In this document: positions 32,782 to 41,936 of the stretch, one piece after another
How the letters are laid out: the number at the start of each line of letters is the position of its first letter
Position numbering within the stretch: the stretch's first letter is position 1
DNA from: Halalkalibacillus halophilus DSM 18494
GTDB lineage: Bacteria > Bacillota > Bacilli > Bacillales > Alkalibacillaceae
Assembly (NCBI RefSeq): GCF_000423105.1
Contig: NZ_AUHI01000004.1
Location: forward strand, 124,001 to 188,000
Length of the DNA stretch: 64,000 nucleotides
Reading direction: 5' to 3'
The notes under the pieces: generated by a model
Told to the model about the DNA's origin: nothing
Database searches by the model: none
What the model saw: only the letters and a program-made list of their open reading frames with translations
Translations under genes and position numbers: made by a program

Positions 32782-33258
32782 TTAAACGATTGTAATTTTA
32801 GATACATGAGTTATCGGGTTTTCCTTATTTGAACCATCTTGAAATAAAACGTGAACTGGTCCAGTTTCTTTAAGAGGCTTACCTTCTACAGCAAATAATA
32901 AATAAGCATTCTCTAATTGGTCTATAGAAATTTCTTGTTCCTGTCCTTCACCATGCAAACGAGCTTTCCCAGCAGAAATGTTTGTCTCTGCGTTTTTCAA
33001 GAAATGGTGAACTGGCATCACATACGTATTTTCAAGAACTTTTTTTCTGTCATATCTGGTTAAACTTTTATTTACAGGTGGTTGAATTTTCTGTTGATAT
33101 TCATTTTGACTCCAAATATCTTGTTGATCAGATTCATGGTCACCATTTTCTTCGGATTGAAAGGCATCTTTCCATTCAATTTTACGGTCATCAAAGATCC
33201 ATACAGTTGGATCTAATGTAATGGGGAATTTAACATTTCCTTGTACTTGCACGATCAT
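32782..33258 (-). CDS. ylaL: YlaL-like protein
   Basis: 158 residues, start MIVQVQGNVKFPITLDPTVW. A beta-rich N-terminal strand pair, an acidic stretch (40-55), and then KVLENTYVMPVHHFLKNAE. It agrees in size and position with YlaL, which lies before the glutaminase gene in B. subtilis. No signal peptide or membrane helix. Function unknown; the occasional label of peptidyl-prolyl isomerase for relatives is not supported by any motif I can see. Confidence 0.7.
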   Translation of the reverse strand: MIVQVQGNVKFPITLDPTVWIFDDRKIEWKDAFQSEENGDHESDQQDIWSQNEYQQKIQPPVNKSLTRYDRKKVLENTYVMPVHHFLKNAETNISAGKARLHGEGQEQEISIDQLENAYLLFAVEGKPLKETGPVHVLFQDGSNKENPITHVSKITIV

Positions 33259-33378
33259 TAGCTACACCTCATTTTTACTTATTTAAAACGTAGTTAAAGC
33301 TTATTACTTTAATTTAATGTACGTCTACATTAAGATTATAACGGATATGGACAATCAATGCACGAAGGAGTGATGAAG

Positions 33379-34308
33379 ATGACAGAAATCTTAGAAAAAG
33401 ACTTACACCATTGGTTAGAGCACGTAAGGATTTATGCGAATAATGGAAAAGTAGCAGATTACATTCCAGCTCTTGCTAATCAACAACCGGAAATAAACGC
33501 TGTAGCATACTTTCCATTAGAAGGAGATGTAATACACGCAGGACAGAGTGAGTATTCGTTTACCATTCAAAGTATTTCTAAGGTAATCACTTTGGCATTA
33601 GCGTTAGTTCAACATGGTGAAAATGCCGTGTTTAATCGTGTTGGTAAAGAACCTAGTAGTGATCCATTTTACTCCATTGCAAAACTAGAGGTAGAATCTC
33701 CTGGAAAACCGTTTAATCCGATGATTAATGCAGGAGCTTTAGCTGTTACCAACATGATTAGAGGCAGAAACTCTGAAGAAATGGTTGAAGAAGTTTTGCA
33801 ACTCGTACGATTATTAACAAATGATGAAGAAGTTTATTATGACGAAGAAGTTGCAAAGTCAGAATTTGAAACAGCTTTTTTAAATAGATCGCTTGCCTAT
33901 TTTATGAAACAAAATGGAATTATAACAGGTAGCGTTGAAGAGTTAATTGATGTATATACAAAACAATGTGCTATTTCCTTAAATGTGAAACAACTCGCGC
34001 GAATTGGCGCAGTATTTGCTAATGACGGGAGGGACCCTGACACAAATAATCCGCTTATTCCCTCTCATGTTGCGAGAATTTGTAAAACGTTTATGGTGAC
34101 ATGCGGAATGTACAATGCCTCTGGAACCTTTGCAATCGAGGTAGGTATTCCTGCGAAGAGTGGAGTATCTGGAGCAATTATGAGTATTATTAAGGGCGGC
34201 GGTGGCTTAGCTGTATTTGGTCCATCTCTTGATGAAAGAGGGAATAGTGTAGTTGGAATGCAGTTTCTCCAAAAACTTGCTCAAGAAAAACGATGGTCCA
34301 TTTTTTAA
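33379..34308 (+). CDS. glsA: Glutaminase
   Basis: 309 residues from the ATG at 33379, eight bases after GAAGGAG; ATGs at 33358 and 33373 are less well placed. The beta-lactamase-like serine motif is SISK (65-68), and NPMINAGALAVTNM and GGGGLAVFGPSL are family signatures. It hydrolyses glutamine to glutamate and ammonia in the cytoplasm. Glutamate is also a compatible solute. Corresponds to B. subtilis YlaM by position. Confidence 0.94.
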   Translation: MTEILEKDLHHWLEHVRIYANNGKVADYIPALANQQPEINAVAYFPLEGDVIHAGQSEYSFTIQSISKVITLALALVQHGENAVFNRVGKEPSSDPFYSIAKLEVESPGKPFNPMINAGALAVTNMIRGRNSEEMVEEVLQLVRLLTNDEEVYYDEEVAKSEFETAFLNRSLAYFMKQNGIITGSVEELIDVYTKQCAISLNVKQLARIGAVFANDGRDPDTNNPLIPSHVARICKTFMVTCGMYNASGTFAIEVGIPAKSGVSGAIMSIIKGGGGLAVFGPSLDERGNSVVGMQFLQKLAQEKRWSIF

Positions 34309-34406
34309 AGGATTAACGCTTAATCACCAGCTAATTCTTGCATTTTAATAGGTGAAACGATACTATAATAAAGTAGATAGGAATAATAGGTGAGGGGGAA
34401 ATTCTC

Positions 34407-34697
34407 GTGGCAACAGATTCAGCGCTTGAAGAAAATCAACAAGCACTTGCCCTCCTAAAGGCTGACGCAGATAAAATATTACAACTGATAAAAGTTCAAA
34501 TGGAAAATTTAACTATGCCTCAGTGTCCTTTATATGAAGAGGTTTTAGATACACAAATGTTTGGACTATCCCGTGAGATCAACTTTGCAGTTAGACTGCA
34601 ATTAATTAATGATTCAACCGGGAAAGAAATAATGGAGAATTTGGAGCGAGAGTTAAGTGCATTACATGATGCGGCTCAAGCTTCTAAAATGAATTAA
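34407..34697 (+). CDS. ylaN: YlaN (UPF0358), Fur-linked iron homeostasis protein
   Basis: 96 residues, GTG start behind GAGGGGG. An all-helical small protein with the conserved MPQCPLYEEVLDTQMFGLSR core. YlaN is needed for growth at low iron in B. subtilis and Staphylococcus aureus, where it binds Fur and relieves its repression. In B. subtilis ftsW lies between ylaN and pycA; here it does not. Confidence 0.9.
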   Translation: MATDSALEENQQALALLKADADKILQLIKVQMENLTMPQCPLYEEVLDTQMFGLSREINFAVRLQLINDSTGKEIMENLERELSALHDAAQASKMN

Positions 34698-34700
34698 TTA

Positions 34701-34738
34701 AACTCAAACTAATTTACGAAATTAGTTTGAGTTTTTTT
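34701..34738 (+). terminator. Terminator of ylaN
   Basis: 15-bp perfect stem AACTCAAACTAATTT/AAATTAGTTTGAGTT with a 3-nt loop, then T-run. Confidence 0.92.
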
Positions 34739-34850
34739 ATAATTGAATTATAATAATAGAATGAATATTCGTTCATTTTGCAGGATTTTCAGATGATTTG
34801 TAGAAATTAGTAAGGGTCAGAGAATTAATAGCTGATATGGAGGGTAACGA

Positions 34851-37800
34851 ATGACAGACCAGAAAACAATCAACAAAGTATTAGTAGCTAACAGAGGAGA
34901 AATAGCAATTCGCGTATTTCGAGCTTGTACAGAACTAGGAATCCGTACAGTTGCAGTTTATTCAGAAGAAGATACAGGATCTTATCATAGATACAAAGCT
35001 GATGAATCCTATTTGGTAGGACAAGGTAAAAAACCTATAGATGCCTATTTAGATATTGAGGGAATCATTGAAATTGCCAAAGAAGTTGGGGTAGATGCGA
35101 TCCACCCTGGTTATGGATTTTTATCTGAGAATATCGATTTTGCAAAACGATGTGAGGAAGAAGGATTAATTTTTGTTGGTCCGACAAGTGGGATGCTTGA
35201 TACTTTTGGTGATAAAGTTAAAGCTAGACAGCAGGCAATTGAAGCTGAAATCCCCGTTATACCTGGAACTGATGGCCCGGTATCTTCTGTTGAAGAAGTA
35301 GAAGCATTTACCAGGGAACACGGTTTTCCAGTAATGATCAAAGCTGCCCTTGGTGGTGGCGGTCGTGGCATGCGTATTGTTAGGACCCAGGATTCATTAA
35401 GGGAAGCTTACGACCGTGCTAAATCAGAGGCAAAAGCCGCCTTTGGTAATGACCAAGTTTATGTAGAGAAGTTAGTAGAAGAACCCAAACATATTGAAGT
35501 TCAAATAATTGGTGACCGAGCTGGAAACATTGTCCATCTGTACGAACGTGACTGTTCCGTTCAAAGAAGGCATCAGAAAGTTGTTGAAATTGCACCTAGT
35601 ATTTCTCTTAGCGACCAACAAAGAGAAGAAATTTGTGATGCTGCTGTAAAATTAATGAAGAGTGTGGATTATATAAATGCGGGTACTGTCGAATTCTTGG
35701 TAACAAAAGATGAATTTTTCTTTATCGAAGTTAATCCGAGAGTTCAAGTAGAGCACACCATTACGGAAATGATTACTGGTTTTGACATTGTTCAAACACA
35801 ACTACACATTGCTATGGGCGAAGAGTTGCATAGTGACAAAGTTGGTATTCCAGAGCAAGGTTTAATTAAGACTCATGGTTATGCAATTCAATCTAGAGTA
35901 ACAACTGAAGATCCGCTAAACAATTTCATGCCCGATACTGGGAAGATAATGGCTTATCGAACAGGTGGAGGATTTGGTGTCAGACTAGATGCAGGGAATG
36001 GTTTTCAAGGCGCAGTAATATCTCCACATTATGATTCCTTGTTAGTTAAAGTGTCCACTTGGGCTCTAACATTTCCACAAGCTGCAAATAAAATGGTACG
36101 TAACTTAAGGGAATTTAGAATAAGAGGGATTAAAACGAACATCCCATTTTTAGAGAATGTAATTTTACATCAAAAATTCTTAAACGGAGAATATGATACT
36201 ACCTTTATAGATTCATCACCTGAATTATTTGTTTTTTCAAAAAGGAAGGACCGAGGTACAAAACTACTTTCCTACCTTGGCTATACAACAGTAAACAGTT
36301 CTTCTAACATGCAAGTAGAAAAGAAACCACTTTTTTCTGAACCGCGAATACCGATTGTAGATAAAGCAGAAGCGACACCAGATGGAACGAAGCAAATCCT
36401 AGATCAACAAGGCCCAGAAGCTTTAGCTACTTGGTTAAAAGAGCAAAAGGAAGTTCTATTAACAGATACTACTTTTAGAGATGCACATCAATCTTTATTA
36501 GCTACTAGAGTAAGAACAAAGGATTTAGAACAAATTGCAGAACCAACTGCTAAATTACTGCCTAATTTATTTTCCGTTGAGATGTGGGGAGGGGCAACGT
36601 TTGATGTCTCTTATCGCTTCTTAAGAGAGAATCCGTGGGAACGACTTCATAAATTGCGTGAGAAAATGCCAAATGTATTATTTCAAATGCTTCTAAGAGC
36701 TAGCAATGCTGTAGGGTATAAAAATTATCCGGACAATGTCATTGATGAGTTCGTAAGCCATAGTGCAGAAGCTGGCATTGATGTATTTCGAATATTCGAT
36801 AGTCTAAACTGGGTGGAAGGAATGAAGCCAGCTATTGAAGCTGTTCGAAAAGTAAATAAAGTAGCTGAAGCATCGATCTGTTATACAGGAGATATACTAG
36901 ATCCAGAACGCACCAAGTATGATTTAGACTACTATGTTAATTTGGCTAAAGAATTAGAGGGTGCTGGTGCTCATATCTTAGGAATTAAGGATATGGCAGG
37001 CTTATTGAAGCCAGAAGCTGCATACCAATTGATTAAAGCGCTAAAAGAAACTATCACAATACCTATTCACCTTCATACACACGATACGAGTGGTAATGGA
37101 ATCATAATGTATGCTAAAGCTGTAGAGGCAGGTGTCGATGCTGTTGATGTTGCAGTTAGTTCTATGGCTGGAAATACGTCACAGCCAAGTGCAAATAGCC
37201 TGTATTATGCACTAGAACACCAGGAACGCCAACCGAATTTAGACATTGTTGCGTATAACGAACTAGCAAGGTATTGGGAGGATGTACGTGAGTATTACAA
37301 TCATTTCGAAAGCGGCATGAAAGCCCCGCATACGGAGGTCTATTTCCATGAAATGCCAGGGGGCCAATATAGTAATCTGCAACAGCAGGCAAAAGCAGTT
37401 GGACTATGGGAAAAGTGGGACGAAATAAAGTATATGTACCGTACTGTAAATGACATGTTTGGAGATGTTGTAAAAGTTACACCATCTTCTAAAATAGTAG
37501 GCGATATGGCATTATTTATGGTTCAAAATGACCTTTCCGTTGATGATATTTATGACAAGGGAGAGTCATTAGATTTTCCAGATTCTGTTGTCGAATTTTT
37601 CCAAGGGTATATTGGGCAACCATATCAAGGTTTCCCGAAAGAATTGCAACGTATTATTTTGAAAGGAAGAACGGCAATCCAATCACGACCAGGGGAATCG
37701 TTAAAGCCTGTTAATTTTGAAGCTCTAAAAGAACAACTTTACGAAAAGTTAAACCGTCAAGTGACTCCATATGAAATAATTGCTTATGCCCTATACCCTA

Positions 37801-38294
37801 AAGTTTTTGAAGGGTACCAGAAGTTTGTCGAACAATTTGGTGATGTGTCTGTATTAGATACTCCAGCGTTCTTATATGGTTTAAGGTTAGGTGAGGAAAT
37901 AGCTGTAGAAATTGAAACAGGTAAAACATTAATGGTTAAACTGGTATCTATCGGTGAACCTCAAAGAGACGGAACGAGAGTAGTATATTTCGAATTAAAT
38001 GGACAACCACGAGAAGTTATTGTAAGAGATGAAAATATTCAAGACGTAACAGAAGCAAGAGTGAAAGCCGACTCTACAAACCCGAATCACATTGGTGCAT
38101 CCATGCCTGGTACGGTAGTGAATGTACTAGTAAAAGCAGGGGAGCAAGTAAAGAAGAACGATCATCTAATGATTACGGAATCAATGAAGATGGAAACAAC
38201 CATACAAGCCCCTTTTGAAGGAACTGTGAAGAGTATACAAGTGAAAGATGGGGAATCATTAGAGACAGGTGATTTATTAATCGAGATTGGCTAA
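34851..38294 (+). CDS. pyc: Pyruvate carboxylase
   Basis: 1147 residues, full length for the single-chain enzyme. Order: biotin carboxylase (about 5-455, with GGGGRGMRIV and EVNPRVQVEHT), carboxyltransferase TIM barrel (about 530-805, DTTFRDAHQSLLATR, HTHDTSG), then tetramerisation and a biotinyl domain with Lys 1113 in ESMKMET. It makes oxaloacetate from pyruvate and bicarbonate with ATP. In B. subtilis it is activated by free DarB, which is encoded at 3.4 kb. A single gene with its own terminator. Confidence 0.97.
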   Translation: MTDQKTINKVLVANRGEIAIRVFRACTELGIRTVAVYSEEDTGSYHRYKADESYLVGQGKKPIDAYLDIEGIIEIAKEVGVDAIHPGYGFLSENIDFAKRCEEEGLIFVGPTSGMLDTFGDKVKARQQAIEAEIPVIPGTDGPVSSVEEVEAFTREHGFPVMIKAALGGGGRGMRIVRTQDSLREAYDRAKSEAKAAFGNDQVYVEKLVEEPKHIEVQIIGDRAGNIVHLYERDCSVQRRHQKVVEIAPSISLSDQQREEICDAAVKLMKSVDYINAGTVEFLVTKDEFFFIEVNPRVQVEHTITEMITGFDIVQTQLHIAMGEELHSDKVGIPEQGLIKTHGYAIQSRVTTEDPLNNFMPDTGKIMAYRTGGGFGVRLDAGNGFQGAVISPHYDSLLVKVSTWALTFPQAANKMVRNLREFRIRGIKTNIPFLENVILHQKFLNGEYDTTFIDSSPELFVFSKRKDRGTKLLSYLGYTTVNSSSNMQVEKKPLFSEPRIPIVDKAEATPDGTKQILDQQGPEALATWLKEQKEVLLTDTTFRDAHQSLLATRVRTKDLEQIAEPTAKLLPNLFSVEMWGGATFDVSYRFLRENPWERLHKLREKMPNVLFQMLLRASNAVGYKNYPDNVIDEFVSHSAEAGIDVFRIFDSLNWVEGMKPAIEAVRKVNKVAEASICYTGDILDPERTKYDLDYYVNLAKELEGAGAHILGIKDMAGLLKPEAAYQLIKALKETITIPIHLHTHDTSGNGIIMYAKAVEAGVDAVDVAVSSMAGNTSQPSANSLYYALEHQERQPNLDIVAYNELARYWEDVREYYNHFESGMKAPHTEVYFHEMPGGQYSNLQQQAKAVGLWEKWDEIKYMYRTVNDMFGDVVKVTPSSKIVGDMALFMVQNDLSVDDIYDKGESLDFPDSVVEFFQGYIGQPYQGFPKELQRIILKGRTAIQSRPGESLKPVNFEALKEQLYEKLNRQVTPYEIIAYALYPKVFEGYQKFVEQFGDVSVLDTPAFLYGLRLGEEIAVEIETGKTLMVKLVSIGEPQRDGTRVVYFELNGQPREVIVRDENIQDVTEARVKADSTNPNHIGASMPGTVVNVLVKAGEQVKKNDHLMITESMKMETTIQAPFEGTVKSIQVKDGESLETGDLLIEIG

Positions 38295-38300
38295 ATAAAA

Positions 38301-38339
38301 AAGAGAGAAAGCGTTCAGTTAAGAACGTTTTCTCTCTTA
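38301..38339. terminator. Bidirectional terminator between pyc and ctaA
   Basis: AAGAGAGAAAGCGTTC/GAACGTTTTCTCTCTT stem (one G-U pair), reaching into the ctaA stop. Confidence 0.85.
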
Positions 38340-39251
38340 TTTTCTTGGTCTGAGGATTAGCATAATAAAATAAGCTAACAATGCAAAGAACAAAGAAATT
38401 ACGACCGCGTGCATTAGTGCTACAACACTATTATTTAATTTGGTGAAAATAATAAGTGCACCTAACGTCACTTGGCTGATAATGAAAAAAGTAGCAATGA
38501 TCCAACCATAAAAAATCACAGGTTGACTACGTTGTCTTTTCCAAATATATACCATCAATGAAATAACCCAAATGAATAGTAGGCCGGCTAACAACCTGTG
38601 GCCCATTTGAATCCATTGCTCTAAAGAATAGCTAGTAATATTTAAAGGTTGGTCATTAAAGCAAAATGGCCAGTCTCTGCAGACCATGCTAGATTGTTTA
38701 TGTCGAACTAATGCCCCGGTATAAACGACGATTAACGTGTAAACAAACAAACTGTAATAGTTCACTCGTAAAACTTTCGGAAATTTTAACAAGTGTGTTT
38801 TGAATTTCTTGTCGGTATCAAATATTACAGCTGCTAGTAAAAAGACAGAAGCAAAGGAGATTAACGATATACCAAAGTGTAAAGCTTTAAATGTATCTGA
38901 CTGTTCAAACATCACTGCTCCTGCTCCAAGTAGTGACTGAATGATGAAGAATGTTACTGTAATAATAATAAGTGCTTTCGTTTCTTTGACGTGCTTAAAA
39001 TACTTCCAAGCTTGAAAGATGAGCAGTCCAACAATAAAGATTGATAAACCGGAAACGAGCCGGTGACTATACTCTATAACTAATTCAAACGTTATATTAG
39101 AAGGAATAAGCTCTCCATGACATAATGGCCAACTTCGACCACATCCCATACCTGAGCCAGTTTTAGTAACTAAAGCACCACCAACTAATACAAATAGCAT
39201 TGCGATCACGGAGATCACTGCTGTTAATTTGGGGTGGATCCATTTTTTCAT
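38337..39251 (-). CDS. ctaA: Heme A synthase
   Basis: 304 residues with eight membrane helices. Conserved heme-ligand His and loop Cys pairs are visible: GMGCGRSWPLCHGELIP near the N-terminus and the second-half counterpart MVCRDWPFC, with EYSHRLVSG and QMGHRLLAG giving the His ligands. It oxidises heme O to heme A for the caa3 oxidase encoded downstream on the other strand. It diverges from ctaB across a 378-bp regulatory gap, as in B. subtilis. Confidence 0.95.
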   Translation of the reverse strand: MKKWIHPKLTAVISVIAMLFVLVGGALVTKTGSGMGCGRSWPLCHGELIPSNITFELVIEYSHRLVSGLSIFIVGLLIFQAWKYFKHVKETKALIIITVTFFIIQSLLGAGAVMFEQSDTFKALHFGISLISFASVFLLAAVIFDTDKKFKTHLLKFPKVLRVNYYSLFVYTLIVVYTGALVRHKQSSMVCRDWPFCFNDQPLNITSYSLEQWIQMGHRLLAGLLFIWVISLMVYIWKRQRSQPVIFYGWIIATFFIISQVTLGALIIFTKLNNSVVALMHAVVISLFFALLAYFIMLILRPRK

Positions 39252-39463
39252 GATTGTAATTGCACACCTCGCTTTAGGCTTGAAGCTTCACTCATCATTT
39301 TAATATACATGATACACCAATAGAAAGCCAAAACGTTACAAAATTATAACAATCAAACGCAAATCTATTCACTAAACTACATAATCCTTTGATATAACCT
39401 ACGTTGTAAGGTAAACTTACTAGACATTAGGGGATTCTTAAAAAAATAAAATATGTAGATTTC

Positions 39464-39490
39464 TCACATTTTTTTCACATATTTATCACA
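39464..39490. promoter_or_regulatory. Three 11-bp-spaced TCACA elements in the ctaA-ctaB gap
   Basis: TCACA begins at 39464, 39475 and 39486, exactly one helical turn apart, each followed by an A/T-rich hexamer. On the other strand they read TGTGA, like the core of ResD sites (TTTGTGAAT) known to control ctaA and ctaB in B. subtilis. The rest of the gap (39252-39629) is AT-rich with TACAAT at about 39538 as a possible -10 for ctaB. ResD binding is an inference. Confidence 0.5.
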
Positions 39491-39629
39491 CTTAAAATGT
39501 TTTTGTATGATTAAATAGAAGTGAAGGAAATTACATGGTACAATGTACGTAAGTTTTGTATACGAATATAGTAAAATTTTAAGGTTTGTTTCCTTTTAGT
39601 TTAAAAGGTTGAGAGGAAGGTCGAAAGGT

Positions 39630-40568
39630 ATGAGCGAACCACGTTCAATCGGGACTACCCCATCTAAAATGGTTAGTAATTCCGGTACTAATGTGAAGAC
39701 GTTATGGGCTGACTTTCTAGGGCTAATTAAAATTGGAATTATTAATTCTAATTTAATGACAGCATTTGCTGGTTTTTGGTTAGCGCTATTTTACACAAAC
39801 CAATCATTTTTTAACCATTGGCAGGCTTTTATATTAGTCATGCTAGGAACAGCATTTGTCATAGCTGGCGGGTGTGTGATCAATAACTATTATGATCGAG
39901 ATATCGATCAAAAAATGGCACGCACTGTGAATCGAGCTACCATTACTGGAACAATTCCGTTATCAATTATTTTATCGATGGGTATTGCCTTTTCAGTGCT
40001 TGGTTTTATATTATTATATTTGACGACACCACTTGCTGCATTGTTTGGTTTTATTGGATGGTTTGTTTATGTGGTCTTATATACGATGTGGTCTAAGCGA
40101 AGATATACTATTAATACAGTTGTTGGGAGTTTCTCGGGTGCGGTACCTCCTTTAATTGGTTGGACTGCAGTAGAAGCGACGATACACCCTGCTGCATTTG
40201 TATTATTTTTAATTATGTTTATCTGGCAAACACCCCATTTCTTAGCATTAGCGATTCGTAAGAAAGAAGATTATCGTCAAGCTAACATTCCAATGTTACC
40301 TGTAATTTATGGTAACGCTATTACCAAGAGACAAATTGTAGTTTATACAGTATGTCTATTACCATTACCATTCTATTTCTTTTCTCTAGGAATGGCTTTT
40401 ATCATCTTTGCAACACTACTTAATTTAGGTTGGATTCTACTTGCCTTTTACGGTTTCATGATGAAAGATGATGATAAATGGGCGAAATGGATGTTTATTT
40501 ATTCACTGAATTACTTGACGTTATTGTTTATTGGTTTTGTTGTAGCAACAATTCCATCTTTTATGTGA
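39630..40568 (+). CDS. ctaB: Protoheme IX farnesyltransferase (heme O synthase)
   Basis: 312 residues from the ATG at 39630, nine bases after GAGGAAGG; a TTG at 39609 is an alternative but overlaps that site. UbiA-type prenyltransferase with the Asp-rich motif NNYYDRDID and second motif RKKEDYRQANIPMLP, in about nine membrane helices. It adds a farnesyl group to heme to give heme O, the substrate of CtaA. First gene of the ctaBCDEF cluster. Confidence 0.95.
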   Translation: MSEPRSIGTTPSKMVSNSGTNVKTLWADFLGLIKIGIINSNLMTAFAGFWLALFYTNQSFFNHWQAFILVMLGTAFVIAGGCVINNYYDRDIDQKMARTVNRATITGTIPLSIILSMGIAFSVLGFILLYLTTPLAALFGFIGWFVYVVLYTMWSKRRYTINTVVGSFSGAVPPLIGWTAVEATIHPAAFVLFLIMFIWQTPHFLALAIRKKEDYRQANIPMLPVIYGNAITKRQIVVYTVCLLPLPFYFFSLGMAFIIFATLLNLGWILLAFYGFMMKDDDKWAKWMFIYSLNYLTLLFIGFVVATIPSFM

Positions 40569-40658
40569 TTTAATTAAGAACTTTTCTTAATTTTATATTA
40601 AATTTTGCACTATTTTTGCAGGACAACAATGATTAAAAGAGAAAGAGAGGTATCAAGG

Positions 40659-41900
40659 ATGAAAGGCTGGATGAGTCGATTTAAAGCAGTTTTTGCATTA
40701 GCTGTATTAGCCCTGATCCTATCGGGTTGTGGTGAACCATTCTTAAGTGCCCTACAGCCAAGAGGTGACGGTGCAGAACAAATATTTCAGTTAATGGTAC
40801 TAAGTGTAGTCATCATGTTATTTGTATTTGTTGTGGTAATGATTATTTATGTTTTTGTGGTCATTAAGTTCCGCAGGAAAAAAGGTCAAGAAGACTTCAT
40901 TCCAAAACAAACAGAGGGTAATCATGCCTTAGAGACATTATGGACTGTTATTCCGATTATTTTACTACTAATCTTAGCAGTACCAACTGTCCAGTATTCA
41001 TTTGAATTCGCTGACGTATCTCCAGAAACTACAGCGGAAGGTGACGAATTAGATCAAATTTGGATTGATGTAACCGGAAAACAATATTGGTGGCATTTTG
41101 AATATCAAGATCTAGAAGTTTCTACAAGTCAAGAGATCTATATTCCTACTGATCGTAAAGTTTACCTATCCATGATTTCAGATGATGTTATTCATTCCTT
41201 CTGGGTTCCTTCCATACAAGGTAAAATGGATGTTAACCCGACAGGAAATAGAAATGAAATGCACCTACATGCTCAAGAAGAAGGTGTGTACTGGGGTAAA
41301 TGTGCCGAATTATGTGGCCCATCTCACTCTTTAATGGACTTTAAAGTAATTGCTGTAAGTCCTGGTGAATTTGAACAATGGGTAGAAGAGATGCAAGAAG
41401 TATCTGAAGAGGATGTTCCAGAGAGCGAAACAGCTCAAGATGGACAAGAACTCTTTGCAGATAACTGCCTTGCCTGTCACGCGGTAGGTTCTTCGCCTAA
41501 CAAAGTAGGACCTAACTTAACTAGTTTTGCAGATCGTGTGAATCTGGCAGGTGTTTTTGAAATGAATGAAGAGAATTTATTTGAATGGATCGATACTAAA
41601 GGGGAAGATATGAAGCCAGGTAACTTAATGGTGGATGCACCTTACGATCTTAATGAAGAAGAAATTAATAACATCATCGAATACTTAATGACACTAAGTC
41701 CAGGTGAAATTAACCCGGATAGTGCAGAAAACGGTGTCTACCAAGACTCTGACTTAAGTGGTCTATTCCCTGAAGAGGAAGAAGAGGGGGAAGATAGCGA
41801 AGAGGAAGAAGACGGTGATTCAGAAGATAACGGTGATGAAGAAGAGCAAGAAAGTGAAGAAGATTCTGAAGAAGATTCAGAAGAAAATTCAGATGAGTAA
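40659..41900 (+). CDS. ctaC: Cytochrome caa3 oxidase subunit II with cytochrome c domain and acidic tail
   Basis: 413 residues from the ATG at 40659, behind AGAGAGG. Lipoprotein signal with lipobox LILSGC (Cys 24), two membrane helices, and the CuA domain (WSVP-type segment SFWVPSIQGK and CAELCGPSH). A cytochrome c domain with heme site CLACH follows. The final 42 residues (372-413) are 30 Asp/Glu plus Ser, Gly, Asn and Gln. Electrons pass from the fused cytochrome c to CuA and then CtaD. The tail is unusual and lies outside the membrane; it may be a salt adaptation or a docking surface. Confidence 0.95.
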   Translation: MKGWMSRFKAVFALAVLALILSGCGEPFLSALQPRGDGAEQIFQLMVLSVVIMLFVFVVVMIIYVFVVIKFRRKKGQEDFIPKQTEGNHALETLWTVIPIILLLILAVPTVQYSFEFADVSPETTAEGDELDQIWIDVTGKQYWWHFEYQDLEVSTSQEIYIPTDRKVYLSMISDDVIHSFWVPSIQGKMDVNPTGNRNEMHLHAQEEGVYWGKCAELCGPSHSLMDFKVIAVSPGEFEQWVEEMQEVSEEDVPESETAQDGQELFADNCLACHAVGSSPNKVGPNLTSFADRVNLAGVFEMNEENLFEWIDTKGEDMKPGNLMVDAPYDLNEEEINNIIEYLMTLSPGEINPDSAENGVYQDSDLSGLFPEEEEEGEDSEEEEDGDSEDNGDEEEQESEEDSEEDSEENSDE

Positions 41901-41936
41901 GAAATAACGACTGAGGAATAAAGGGAGGTTAAAAGC

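Noticed and set aside
34739..34850. Riboswitch or T-box before pyc
   Set aside because: Only AT-rich sequence without stems or conserved leader motifs is seen.
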